The position numbers were made by a program, and so were the translations under genes. The notes beneath the pieces are model-generated. The model searched no databases. It had not been told where the DNA came from and saw only the letters and a program-made list of their open reading frames with translations. Shown here piece by piece: positions 1 to 6,952 of a stretch of 25,760 nt of DNA (within the stretch, counting starts at the first letter, position 1; the number at the start of each line of letters is the position of its first letter). This DNA comes from Roseburia_C sp900315735 (lineage in GTDB: Bacteria > Bacillota > Clostridia > Lachnospirales > Lachnospiraceae), in the NCBI GenBank assembly GCA_052118425.1, contig JBQKHF010000041.1; one strand, given 5' to 3'.

Positions 1-20
1 TTTCTTCTTTGTCTGGACAT
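1..20 (-). CDS. start of a partial gene leaving the window, possible IS transposase subunit
   Basis: Only six full codons are inside the window: an ATG at 18-20 followed by Ser-Arg-Gln-Arg-Arg. A GAAAGGA ribosome binding site lies about 10 bases upstream. The basic N-terminus fits a transposase OrfA, but too little is visible to be sure that the frame stays open. Confidence 0.3.
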
Positions 21-119
21 GTTTATGAATCCTTTCTTTGTTACTGATTTTAGTATATCAGATTCATTAAAAACTGTCCGAAAAAGTGTCTTAATTTATG
101 AGACCATTATATTGTCTCA
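1..119 (-). mobile_element. possible insertion-sequence end (IS3-like), partial
   Basis: At the left edge a minus-strand reading frame begins with a good ribosome binding site and a very basic start (MSRQRR), as in the first ORF of many IS3-family elements. Upstream of it are a sequence reading CACTTTTTCGGACAG on the minus strand and an inverted repeat TGAGAC-N9-GTCTCA at 99-119. Such arrangements are common at IS ends, but the body of the element lies outside the window and no target duplication could be defined. The family assignment is a guess. Bases 120-279 hold only A/T-rich sequence with no gene that I can see. Confidence 0.3.
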
Positions 120-279
120 CGTTTGTAGAGTCATATTCATTAAATTTTGTGCTTTCACCACCATTTCCTAATGCATTTAAAACTTTTTTATTGTTTTTTA
201 TTTAATTGTATAGTCATTTTCTTTTTCATACATTAAAAAGACTCCTACAATATTTCTATTATAGAAGCCTTTCCTACGT

Positions 280-1131
280 TTAATATGACGGTTCAGATAA
301 AGTCACTGTATTATCTTCATTAATTGTTATATAATAAATTGTTTCTGTTAAACAACGATCTTGATCTATATAGCCATATGTACCTGTAGCGGGAATGCAA
401 CCAGTAAATACTATTCCTGTTCCATCTCCAAAATCTATAGTAAACCAATTATATCCGCTATCTTTTACTCTATCATTACAAAACTCTATATAATCAGCAT
501 CACTAACTTCTTTTTCTATTATATCCTTTTCTGCCTTTATAAAGCCATATGTGCCAATTTTTTCGGTTCTTGTACCATTCATAACAGGGTTTTCCCGTGT
601 ATTTAATTGTTTTAAATAGTTAAGTTCTATTTTCTGTTCTGTTTTATCACTTGCTTTTCCATTACTCTCTGTTTTAGAAGATGTTTTCTTTTTATCTGTC
701 TTTTCTGTTGTTTTTTGTTCCTTCTTCTGTACCGACTCTTCCTGTGTTTTCTGATTTTCTTCTTTTTTCTGTTTTTCCTGCTCTTGCTCCTGTTCTTTCT
801 GCTTTTCCTGTTCTTTTTCCTCTTGTTCTTTCTGTTTCTGATCTGCTTTTTCTTGTTCTTCCTTCGCCTGTTGCTTTTTCTGTTCTGCTTTCTCTTCTTT
901 TTCTAACTGCTTTTCTACCTGTCGCGCTTCATATTCAGCTTTCGTTTCTGGTGTTTCAAAAATGCCAAACAAAACAACGCTAACAATAAATAGTACTATG
1001 CTAATCAAAATTCCGATTAAGTATTTCTTTTTCTTATTTGTTTTCTTAATTTTGCTTTTTATAAACAATACACAAAACACTATTAGCAACAATATACTAA
1101 TAAAAAATAATAACACTGAAAAATTTTCCAT
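280..1131 (-). CDS. membrane-anchored coiled-coil protein of unknown function
   Basis: Not a recognised family. The 283-aa protein has two hydrophobic helices (about residues 4-25 and 38-58) separated by a short lysine-rich turn, then a very long Glu/Lys/Gln-rich segment (about 60-165) that should form a coiled coil or extended stalk, and a C-terminal domain of about 110 residues. That domain holds two related GTYG motifs, IGTYGFIKA and TGTYGYID, and two cysteines. I chose the ATG at 1131 rather than the one 24 bases upstream because a GGAAGGG ribosome binding site sits 8 bases before it. The gene is transcribed away from the XRE regulator at 1243, with a shared 111-base promoter region, so regulation by it is plausible. 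The stalk is low-complexity and A/G-biased. It lies on the element side of the att-like site at 1616, so it may be horizontally acquired. Confidence 0.75.
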   Translation of the reverse strand: MENFSVLLFFISILLLIVFCVLFIKSKIKKTNKKKKYLIGILISIVLFIVSVVLFGIFETPETKAEYEARQVEKQLEKEEKAEQKKQQAKEEQEKADQKQKEQEEKEQEKQKEQEQEQEKQKKEENQKTQEESVQKKEQKTTEKTDKKKTSSKTESNGKASDKTEQKIELNYLKQLNTRENPVMNGTRTEKIGTYGFIKAEKDIIEKEVSDADYIEFCNDRVKDSGYNWFTIDFGDGTGIVFTGCIPATGTYGYIDQDRCLTETIYYITINEDNTVTLSEPSY

Positions 1132-1242
1132 ATTTGTTTCCCTTCCAAAGTGCAAATTAATCTTTCTAATTTTAACTCACTCCGACTTAAAAATCAATAA
1201 TTACACATCTATTATTATAAACTCTATTTCAGAGGTGACAGA

Positions 1243-1449
1243 ATGACTTACCAAGAGCGATTACGTGCATTAAGGGAAGATAATGATCTGACTCAAACCC
1301 AAATTGCAACAATGTTAGGCATTGCGCAAACAACTTATTCTCAATATGAGTTAGATAAACGTCCCATGCCAATAGAATATATTATTGCATTATGTAAATT
1401 TTATAATGTATCTTCTGATTACTTATTAGGTTTGAGTGACAAAAAATAA
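1243..1449 (+). CDS. XRE-family helix-turn-helix regulator, single domain
   Basis: The 68-aa protein is almost entirely a Cro/CI-type HTH_3 domain: LRALREDNDLTQTQIATMLG followed by the recognition helix QTTYSQYELDKR and the closing FYNVSSDYLLGLSD typical of the family. It should bind DNA as a dimer and act as a small repressor. An AGGTGACAG ribosome binding site precedes the ATG. The gene diverges from the coiled-coil membrane protein at 1131 and is followed by its own terminator, so it is probably monocistronic. Its target is unknown; self-regulation and control of the divergent gene are the obvious guesses. Small XRE proteins like this are frequent in integrated elements, which fits its position beside an att-like sequence. 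Confidence 0.9.
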   Translation: MTYQERLRALREDNDLTQTQIATMLGIAQTTYSQYELDKRPMPIEYIIALCKFYNVSSDYLLGLSDKK

Positions 1450-1496
1450 CAATGTAAATATACTGCATGTTCAATACACTTACATTGTTATTTTTA
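1448..1496 (+). terminator. intrinsic terminator of the XRE gene
   Basis: A perfect 10-bp inverted repeat (AACAATGTAA / TTACATTGTT) with a 22-base loop begins at the stop codon and is followed by ATTTTTAT. The weak A/T-rich stem makes it a modest terminator. Confidence 0.6.
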
Positions 1497-1560
1497 TAGG
1501 TGTGCTAGATTTTTCCTTTCACTATATGTTGTAATATCTCACGTTCATCTCACGCTAACG

Positions 1561-1607
1561 ATAATATTGTTTACAAACCCTATATTTTCTTGGGTTTTTA
1601 ATATTAT
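1561..1607. repeat. A/T-rich inverted repeat beside the tRNA-like fragment
   Basis: Outer arms ATAATATT (1561-1568) and AATATTAT (1600-1607) enclose inner arms AAACCC (1575-1580) and GGGTTT (1592-1597). It ends nine bases before the tRNA 3'-end fragment, a common place for recombinase arm or core sites, although a terminator-like role is also possible. Elsewhere 1497-1708 contains no gene that I can support. Confidence 0.45.
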
Positions 1608-1615
1608 GAGGTTCG

Positions 1616-1635
1616 TTCAAGTCCCATCTTCCGCA
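1616..1635 (+). other. tRNA 3'-end fragment, candidate att site remnant
   Basis: The sequence TTCAAGTCCCATCTTCCGCA has the form of a tRNA 3' end: a 7-base T loop (TTCAAGT), the 3' T-stem strand, an acceptor strand CTTCCGC and discriminator A. The bases upstream do not pair with it to make a T arm, and no anticodon or D arm is present, so it is not a functional tRNA. Such orphan 3' ends mark the far boundary of elements integrated into tRNA genes. The orientation places the element to the left and chromosome to the right. A tRNA-Leu source is my guess from the discriminator base. Confidence 0.5.
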
Positions 1636-1708
1636 TTCATTATAAAAAAGAAACCTTGATTAATTCTAATCATGTAATTGCCTTTAAACATTCTGCTAAT
1701 ATAAAGGA

Positions 1709-1760
1709 GGAATGGCATCTGATTTTAAGGAACATCAGATGCCATCCCAGGTATTTTTTC
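1709..1760. terminator. strong hairpin downstream of the pyk-NYN operon
   Basis: Arms 1709-1723 and 1734-1748 match at 14 of 15 positions (GGCATCTGAT / ATCAGATGCC core) with a 10-base loop. The plus strand continues into ATTTTTTCT within a few bases, as a terminator for rightward transcription. The minus strand lacks a clean T tract, so termination of the leftward operon may be weaker. Confidence 0.6.
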
Positions 1761-1787
1761 TATATTCTGCTTCTATTTTTCTTCCCG

Positions 1788-2564
1788 CTACTCTTTTATT
1801 TTTGCATACACAACCTTCAACAGCTTATTGTGTGGATTCTCAATCGGGTTTAATTCAATGCTCCTAAACTTCTTTAAGAAAGTAGAAAGTTTACTGCACT
1901 GGTAATTTCGTGGGTCAAAGCCCGGAATACGTTTGCTCAGATTGATTCCAAGCTCAGAAATATTAATCCAGCCATTTTCCTCTGCATTGCTCCGGATAAT
2001 GGAGATTACCTCCTTTTCAATATCCGAAAGCTTCGGAAGGTTGTCATTGTCCCCGGCATCCTTTTCCGAAGATGCATTCGTATTTCTTCTTGTGGTGGCT
2101 GTGCGCTGTTTTTCCTCTGCTTCTTCCTTATTATAAAGTAAATCAAGATACTTGAAATTCTCGCAGGCATTTACAAAGGACTTCGGTGTCTTCTCCTCTC
2201 CCATTCCGATTACCATCATACCGGCTTCCTTTAAGCGCATGGCAAGTTTGGTAAAATCACTGTCTGACGACACCAGGCAGAAACCGCTGACTTTGCCGGA
2301 ATAAAGAATATCCATGGCATCTATAATCAATGCCGAATCTGAAGCACTTTTTCCCGCAGTATAATTGCACTGCAATTCCGGTGTCAGAGCGTACTCCTGC
2401 ATATTTTTCATCCATGCAGATACGCTCGGATTCGAATAATCTCCATAAACCCGCTTATAAGTAGCCACCCCGTAATTGCTGACCTCATCCATAATTAGTT
2501 TCACATATTTATTGGATACATTTTCTGCATCAATCAGCACTGCTAATTTCGGTTGTTCATTCAT
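1788..2564 (-). CDS. NYN-domain (LabA/DUF88-like) protein with C-terminal OST-HTH/LOTUS domain
   Basis: The 258-aa protein has an N-terminal NYN domain (about 1-145), a PIN-like metal-dependent ribonuclease fold. The acidic residues expected in its active site are visible: Asp12 in LIDAEN, Asp76 and Asp82 in SASDSALIIDAMD, and Asp101/Asp103 in VSSDSDF. A charged linker (about 146-175) leads to an OST-HTH/LOTUS domain (about 178-250), a small winged-helix fold that binds RNA. This NYN plus LOTUS pairing is a known bacterial architecture, probably an RNA-processing or RNA-binding protein, but its substrate is unknown. It starts 13 bases after the pyk stop codon, with AGGAG 10 bases before the ATG, so it is very likely cotranscribed with pyruvate kinase. 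A hairpin at 1709-1748 closes the operon. Confidence 0.9.
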   Translation of the reverse strand: MNEQPKLAVLIDAENVSNKYVKLIMDEVSNYGVATYKRVYGDYSNPSVSAWMKNMQEYALTPELQCNYTAGKSASDSALIIDAMDILYSGKVSGFCLVSSDSDFTKLAMRLKEAGMMVIGMGEEKTPKSFVNACENFKYLDLLYNKEEAEEKQRTATTRRNTNASSEKDAGDNDNLPKLSDIEKEVISIIRSNAEENGWINISELGINLSKRIPGFDPRNYQCSKLSTFLKKFRSIELNPIENPHNKLLKVVYAKIKE

Positions 2565-2577
2565 ACCATCTGCGCTC

Positions 2578-4008
2578 CTATTTCTTTAAGTGTCCCGTAA
2601 CTACTACACGAATCAGATTGGTAGTACCGGAAATACCCAATGGAATTCCAGCTGTAATAACCGCCAGATCTCCATGCTGTACATATCCATGCTGTTCTGC
2701 GGATTCCATCGCATTATTAAACAATGCTTCTGTATCCGTCTCTTCCTGTATCATAAGTGGTGTTACGCCCCAGGAAAGATTCATCTGATAATAACTCTTT
2801 TCCGATGGGGTACAGCCGATAATTGCACATTTCGGACGATATCTTGAAATCATGCGGGCAGTCTTGCCGGATTTGGTTACCGTAACAATTGCTGCCGCAT
2901 TGATGTCAATGGCAGTCATACAGGTTGCATGGGAAATGGCATCGGTTACATCCGGATTATCAATCTTCTCCAGCTGGCGGAAACGTTTCTCATAATCAAT
3001 ATCATTTTCTGTATATTCCGCAATCTCTGTCATGGTTTTTAATGCCTCCACCGGATATTTCCCGGCAGCAGTCTCACCAGACAGCATAATTGCACTGGTT
3101 CCATCATAAATAGCATTGGCAACATCTGTTGCTTCTGCTCTGGTCGGGCGTGGATTCTTCATCATGGAATCCAGCATCTGGGTTGCCGTAATAACAACCT
3201 TTTCTGCATGGTAAACCTTTTTTATAATTTTCTTCTGAATTGCCGGAACTTCACGAATCGGAATCTCCACTCCCATGTCTCCTCTGGCAACCATAATGCC
3301 ATCTGACACTGCCAGAATCTCATCAATATTATCTACACCCTGACGGTTTTCGATTTTAGAGATAATCTTAATGTCATTGCAGCCCTGCTCTGCCATAATT
3401 TTCCGTAACTGCAGCACATCATCCGCACAGCGTACAAAAGATGCTGCAATAAAATCTACACCCTGCTCAATTCCAAATAGAATATCGGAGCGGTCTTTCG
3501 GGCTGATATAAGGCATGGACAGATTTACATTCGGTACATTAATTCCTTTGCGGTCTGAAATCACACCACCATTTTCTACTTTACAGGTAATCTCAGTTTC
3601 TGTCACATTGGTTACCATCATTTCAATCAGTCCATCATCAATCAGAATTCTGGTTCCGGCTTTGACATCATGTACCAGATTTTTGTAAGTAATAGAGACC
3701 CGCTCTTTATTTCCCATAATATCATTAGTAGTAAGCTTAAAGGTATCTCCCGGAAGCAGCTCTGCTCTGCCGCCCTCCAGCTGTCCAATCCGGATTTCCG
3801 GTCCACTGGTATCAAGGAGAATTCCAACCGGTCTGCCCAGTTCCTTACGCATCTTTTTTACACGATCCATGGTTACTTTATGTTCTGCCTGTGAGCCGTG
3901 GGAAAAGTTAATTCTCGCCACGTCCATTCCATTTTCCATTAACTGTTTTAATACTTCATCATCCTTTGTTGCCGGTCCTAATGTACATATAATTTTTGTC
4001 TTTCTCAT
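2578..4008 (-). CDS. pyk: pyruvate kinase
   Basis: Transfers phosphate from phosphoenolpyruvate to ADP to yield pyruvate and ATP, the last step of glycolysis in the cytoplasm. The 476-aa protein begins with the family's MRKTKIICTLGPA and INFSHG. It has the active-site signature IKIISKIENRQGVDNI, the MVARGDMGVEIP segment, and ITATQMLDSM leading to the PTRAEATDVANAI motif. The C-terminal allosteric domain is present, while the extra PEP-utilising domain found in Bacillus-type enzymes of about 585 aa is absent, so this is the common short form. AGGAAAGGA precedes the ATG. A 45-aa membrane protein lies 45 bases upstream and the NYN-LOTUS gene 13 bases downstream, all on the same strand; they probably form one transcript. 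Confidence 0.98.
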   Translation of the reverse strand: MRKTKIICTLGPATKDDEVLKQLMENGMDVARINFSHGSQAEHKVTMDRVKKMRKELGRPVGILLDTSGPEIRIGQLEGGRAELLPGDTFKLTTNDIMGNKERVSITYKNLVHDVKAGTRILIDDGLIEMMVTNVTETEITCKVENGGVISDRKGINVPNVNLSMPYISPKDRSDILFGIEQGVDFIAASFVRCADDVLQLRKIMAEQGCNDIKIISKIENRQGVDNIDEILAVSDGIMVARGDMGVEIPIREVPAIQKKIIKKVYHAEKVVITATQMLDSMMKNPRPTRAEATDVANAIYDGTSAIMLSGETAAGKYPVEALKTMTEIAEYTENDIDYEKRFRQLEKIDNPDVTDAISHATCMTAIDINAAAIVTVTKSGKTARMISRYRPKCAIIGCTPSEKSYYQMNLSWGVTPLMIQEETDTEALFNNAMESAEQHGYVQHGDLAVITAGIPLGISGTTNLIRVVVTGHLKK

Positions 4009-4053
4009 ATTCTGTCCTTTCCTGCTACAAGCCCTCTATCTTCTTTTATTCCT

Positions 4054-4191
4054 TTATACTTCTTTCGTCTTTTCCTGTTCCTCTTTAGAAGAAGTCTCAT
4101 CTTCTCTGCCATGATGCTCATACCACCAGCATGCAGCAACTGCTGCCGCTGCCATAACGCCCATAAGCGCTACTACAATATCCTGTGCCAT
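4054..4191 (-). CDS. 45-aa single-pass membrane protein upstream of pyk
   Basis: A short frame with a textbook ribosome binding site (AGGAGG then 8 bases to ATG) encodes a hydrophobic alanine/valine-rich helix (about residues 4-21, start MAQDIVVALMGVMAAA), then CWWYEHHGRE and a charged Glu/Lys/Ser tail ending TKEV. This is the shape of a small membrane protein with N-out or N-in orientation undetermined. I recognise no family. It sits 45 bases before pyk on the same strand with no terminator between, so it is probably cotranscribed with pyruvate kinase. Its start lies 14 bases beyond the end of a nested stem-loop. The ribosome binding site and the compositional shift from helix to charged tail make a chance frame unlikely, but expression is not proven. 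Confidence 0.7.
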   Translation of the reverse strand: MAQDIVVALMGVMAAAAVAACWWYEHHGREDETSSKEEQEKTKEV

Positions 4192-4205
4192 ATTTTATTA
4201 TCCTC

Positions 4206-4288
4206 CTATCACAGTTATGACCTGATATTGTACGCAAAGAAACCTATGCTCCTCTGCGCACAGGTAAATTGCTTCTAACTTGTGATAG
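4206..4288 (-). ncRNA. nested stem-loop leader before the small-protein/pyk operon
   Basis: On the minus strand the structure begins right after the stop codon of the secreted protein and ends at the ribosome binding site of the 45-aa protein. The outer stem CTATCACAAGTT / AACTGTGATAG (4277-4288 with 4206-4216, one bulged base), a second stem ACCTG / CAGGT (4261-4265 with 4220-4224) and an inner CGCA / TGCG (4255-4258 with 4233-4236) are nested in the right order. There is no T tract, so it is not an ordinary terminator. It resembles no riboswitch class I know; it could regulate translation or stabilise or process the transcript. Confidence 0.4.
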
Positions 4289-4693
4289 TCAGCCCTTCGC
4301 TCCATCCTGATGATGGATATAGCCTATAATGACACTCCTGCTGTCCAAAACATCCTTTGATTTCCGTAATTCAAAGTTCCAGCCATCTTTTGCCTGATTT
4401 TCAGGCAATACTGCTGCCGGTGATAATGCTGCTCCTTCCAAATCGTTGTTTTTCTCCGACAGTCTGCGGTATCCCGCTGCAATCCTGCCGGTCTCACGAT
4501 TTCCCAAAAGTTCTTCAGTACAACTCTCTGATGGTCTGGATAAATGTGCTGCCTGTGTGAAATTCTGGTTCGCAGTATCTTCATATGCAAAGGTAGAATC
4601 TATGTTGATATTTTCAACATACATTCCCGAAACTGTCATAATAACAGCTACTATGAGACTTATCAGTTTTTTCTTTAAACCTGTTATCCTCAT
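4289..4693 (-). CDS. small secreted protein of unknown function
   Basis: I do not recognise the family. The 134-aa protein begins MRITGLKKKLISLIVAVIM, a basic N-region and hydrophobic core typical of a Sec signal peptide, with likely cleavage near residues 25-37 (candidate after TFA). The mature part is hydrophilic and holds the segment GWNFELRKSKDVLDSRSV followed by IIGYIHHQDG near the C-terminus; a single cysteine is present. I chose the ATG at 4693, preceded by GGGAGA, over an earlier one at 4744 because the earlier start would put the charged leader before the signal peptide and would lie inside repeat copy A. The gene is followed directly by the nested stem-loop and then the small-protein/pyk operon. 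Confidence 0.7.
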   Translation of the reverse strand: MRITGLKKKLISLIVAVIMTVSGMYVENINIDSTFAYEDTANQNFTQAAHLSRPSESCTEELLGNRETGRIAAGYRRLSEKNNDLEGAALSPAAVLPENQAKDGWNFELRKSKDVLDSRSVIIGYIHHQDGAKG

Positions 4694-4709
4694 TGTATTC
4701 TCCCTGCTT

Positions 4710-4773
4710 ACTGCGTTATCGCGGCGTCCAACAAATCTGCACACAAGTACGCGATTTTCTCGCTGCCTGCGTA
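4710..4773 (-). repeat. terminator-linked palindromic repeat, copy A (divergent, short)
   Basis: Read on the minus strand it aligns with copies B and C over their first 65 or so bases (start TTTACGC, then GCGAGAAAA, a hairpin, GCAGATTTG and CGCGATAAC), with scattered changes. The hairpin arms differ from B and C but remain pairable (GCGTAC with GTGTGC through G-U pairs). The second hairpin found in B and C is missing. It begins in the T tract of the terminator at 4779-4804 and ends 17 bases before the secreted protein's ATG. Confidence 0.75.
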
Positions 4774-4804
4774 AAAAAACTGGCAGGAGTAACTCCTGCC
4801 AGTT
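4771..4804 (-). terminator. intrinsic terminator of the purA-HAD operon
   Basis: A perfect inverted repeat AACTGGCAGGAGT / ACTCCTGCCAGTT (4779-4804) is followed on the minus strand by seven T residues. It lies about 100 bases downstream of the HAD gene. Confidence 0.9.
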
Positions 4805-4903
4805 GCGTTGCTACCCGTCTGCTTACGCTCATTATAAGCATTTCGCTATTGAAATGCAAGAAACGAATAGCCAATTATTCTTTTTTTATATAATCTTTAC
4901 TTA

Positions 4904-5515
4904 TTAACTGCCGGATACGACACCAAGTTCCAAAAGTCTGCTCTTTGCCTGTTCCTGATTCTGAAACTGTATGCCTGTAATGCCAAGCTTTTCTGCTGCT
5001 TCTATATTTTCCGGACGGTCATCTATGAATACACATTCCTGCGGCACTAAGTGGTATCTGTCCAGCAACAGCTGATAAATTTCTGCTTCCGGCTTGATGC
5101 ACTTCACCTGATAGGAAAAGATTGCTCCGGTAGTCTCTTTCTCAAAGGAAAGTTCTTCTGCTGCTTTTTCGTAAGTGCTCTTTGGAAAATTAGATAATAT
5201 ATAGGTATGATATCCATTTTCCTCAAGGCTTCGTATCCACTGCACCGTATATGGATAAGTACGAATCGTATCGCCTACATGGTCATAAAAGAGTCTGATT
5301 TCTCTTTCATATTCCGGTGCTTCTTTGATGCATGCAGCAATAATCTCTTCGTCCGGTTTTGCTCCCCGGTCAAATTCATTCCAGGTTGCAGAACGGACGG
5401 TAGCATCCGCCACATGTTCAAAGGTTTCGCCCTCGAAACCAAGCTTATGAAATACTTCTTCCCAGCAGAAATCCACCAGTACATTTCCTACATCAAAGAT
5501 TACATTTTTTATCAT
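4904..5515 (-). CDS. HAD-superfamily hydrolase, YihX-like phosphatase
   Basis: The 203-aa protein is a haloacid-dehalogenase-type hydrolase with cap inserted after motif I. Motif I is FDVGNVLVD with nucleophile Asp8; Gly10 replaces the usual second Asp, as in the YihX subgroup that acts on sugar phosphates such as glucose 1-phosphate. Motif II is the Ser of ILSNFP, motif III the Lys of KCIKPE and motif IV FIDDRPENIEAA. Substrate cannot be read from the sequence. The gene starts 18 bases after purA with an AAAGG ribosome binding site, so the two are probably one transcript that ends at the terminator at 4779-4804. Association with purA suggests nothing specific beyond cotranscription. Confidence 0.92.
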   Translation of the reverse strand: MIKNVIFDVGNVLVDFCWEEVFHKLGFEGETFEHVADATVRSATWNEFDRGAKPDEEIIAACIKEAPEYEREIRLFYDHVGDTIRTYPYTVQWIRSLEENGYHTYILSNFPKSTYEKAAEELSFEKETTGAIFSYQVKCIKPEAEIYQLLLDRYHLVPQECVFIDDRPENIEAAEKLGITGIQFQNQEQAKSRLLELGVVSGS

Positions 5516-5533
5516 TACAATCTGCCTTTATTC

Positions 5534-6808
5534 TTAACGATAGATGATGTCATTTCTTCCTGGTCCGTTAGAAACCATGGTAATCGGATATCCAATCTGC
5601 TCTTCAATAAATTCTACATATTTGCGGCAGTTTTCCGGAAGGTCTTCGTATTTCTTGATTCCACGGATATCTGTCTTCCAGCCCGGAAGTTTCTTTAATA
5701 CCGGTTTTGCTTTCTCAAGCTTTGTGGTTACAGGGAAGTCTGTTGTTACTTCTCCATCGATTTCATATCCTACACAAACCGGAATCTCATCCAAGTATCC
5801 TAATACATCCAGTACTGTAAATGCTACATCGGTAGTTCCCTGCAGACGGCATCCATATTTACTTGCCACACAGTCAAACCATCCCATACGTCTTGGACGT
5901 CCTGTGGTTGCACCGAATTCTCCTCCATCTCCACCACGTTTTCTTAATTCATCTGCTTCTTCACCGAAGATTTCGCTGACAAATGCGCCTGCTCCAACTG
6001 CAGAAGAATATGCTTTACATACAGTAACAACTTTCTTAATCTCATATGGCGGGATTCCTGCTCCGATTGCACCATAGGCTGCTAATGTGGAAGAAGATGT
6101 TACCATTGGGTAAATTCCGTGATCCGGGTCTTTTAAAGTTCCAAGCTGTCCCTCTAAGAGAATGTTCTTTCCTTCTTTGATTGCCTTATCAAGATATAAA
6201 GAAACATCGCATACATATGGAGCTACCATGTCACGGTACTCATGCAATGTATTTAACAGCTCTGTCTTGTCCAGTAATGGTTTGTGGTACATATGCTCTA
6301 ACAAAATATTTTTCATTTCACAGATGCGGTCTACTTTTTCTACTAAAGTATCCTCATCGAAAAGTTCACTTACCTGGAAACCGATTTTTGCATATTTATC
6401 TGAATAAAATGGCGCAATACCTGACTTGGTAGAACCGAATGATTTCTTGCCAAGACGCTCCTCTTCGTACTGATCAAAAAGCACATGATATGGCATAACA
6501 ATCTGTGCACGGTCAGAAACCAAAAGCTTAGGTGCCGGTACATTACGGTCTGTAATAGACTTCATCTCATTGAAAAGTTTCGGAATATCAAGTGCAACAC
6601 CATTTCCAATAATACTTGTGGTATGTCCATAGAACACGCCGGATGGAAGGGTATGTAATGCAAATTTTCCGTAATCATTTACGATAGTATGTCCTGCATT
6701 TGCTCCACCCTGGAAACGAATGATGATATCCGCTTCCTTTGCAAGCATATCGGTAATCTTGCCTTTTCCTTCATCTCCCCAGTTTGCACCAACTACTGCT
6801 GTAACCAT
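5534..6808 (-). CDS. purA: adenylosuccinate synthetase
   Basis: Joins IMP and aspartate using GTP to make adenylosuccinate, the first committed step from IMP to AMP, in the cytoplasm. The 424-aa length fits the family. The N-terminal GANWGDEGKGK carries the GTP-binding and catalytic Asp, GGANAGHTI holds the catalytic His, and FGSTKSGIAPFYSDK, TSSSTLAAYGAIGAG, GEFGATTGRPRRMGW and the C-terminal VSNGPGRNDII are all characteristic. An AGGAGG ribosome binding site 8 bases upstream fixes the start. Repeat copy B and the LysR terminator lie immediately upstream, so either the promoter is inside the repeat or transcription reads through from the candidate promoter at 6997-7025. Confidence 0.98.
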   Translation of the reverse strand: MVTAVVGANWGDEGKGKITDMLAKEADIIIRFQGGANAGHTIVNDYGKFALHTLPSGVFYGHTTSIIGNGVALDIPKLFNEMKSITDRNVPAPKLLVSDRAQIVMPYHVLFDQYEEERLGKKSFGSTKSGIAPFYSDKYAKIGFQVSELFDEDTLVEKVDRICEMKNILLEHMYHKPLLDKTELLNTLHEYRDMVAPYVCDVSLYLDKAIKEGKNILLEGQLGTLKDPDHGIYPMVTSSSTLAAYGAIGAGIPPYEIKKVVTVCKAYSSAVGAGAFVSEIFGEEADELRKRGGDGGEFGATTGRPRRMGWFDCVASKYGCRLQGTTDVAFTVLDVLGYLDEIPVCVGYEIDGEVTTDFPVTTKLEKAKPVLKKLPGWKTDIRGIKKYEDLPENCRKYVEFIEEQIGYPITMVSNGPGRNDIIYR

Positions 6809-6841
6809 TTTTATTTCCTCCTTATAATAAGAAATATATTC

Positions 6842-6952
6842 TTCTCGCTACTCGCGCAACTACGAGAAACACGCTTTGCGAGTTTCTCGAGTTATCGCGG
6901 TGCTCGCCAAATCTGCATGCAAGCATGCGATTTTTCTCGCTACTCGCGTAAA
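6842..6952 (-). repeat. terminator-linked palindromic repeat, copy B
   Basis: On the minus strand the core (6858-6952) matches copy C with only two differences over about 92 bases. It contains a bulged hairpin AAATC-GCATGC-TT-GCATGC-A-GATTT and a second hairpin CGAGAAACTCGC-AAA-GCGTGTTTCTCG. A second version of the head motif (GCGAGTAGCGAGAA) follows the core at 6842-6856, so B is bounded by near-direct repeats. It starts in the T tract of the lysR terminator and ends about 30 bases before the purA start. Confidence 0.85.

Noticed and set aside
681..983. Plus-strand hydrophobic open frames opposite the coiled-coil gene
   Set aside because: Phe/Leu-rich translation is the expected antisense of a Glu/Lys-rich stalk; no start signals are seen.
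4206..4288. Signal recognition particle RNA, tRNA or known riboswitch in the leader hairpin
   Set aside because: The conserved loop of SRP RNA, a T loop and any riboswitch motif I know are absent.
4289..4744. Longer start for the secreted protein at 4744
   Set aside because: It would put the repeat-derived sequence in the protein and shift the signal peptide from the N-terminus; the ATG at 4693 has the ribosome binding site.
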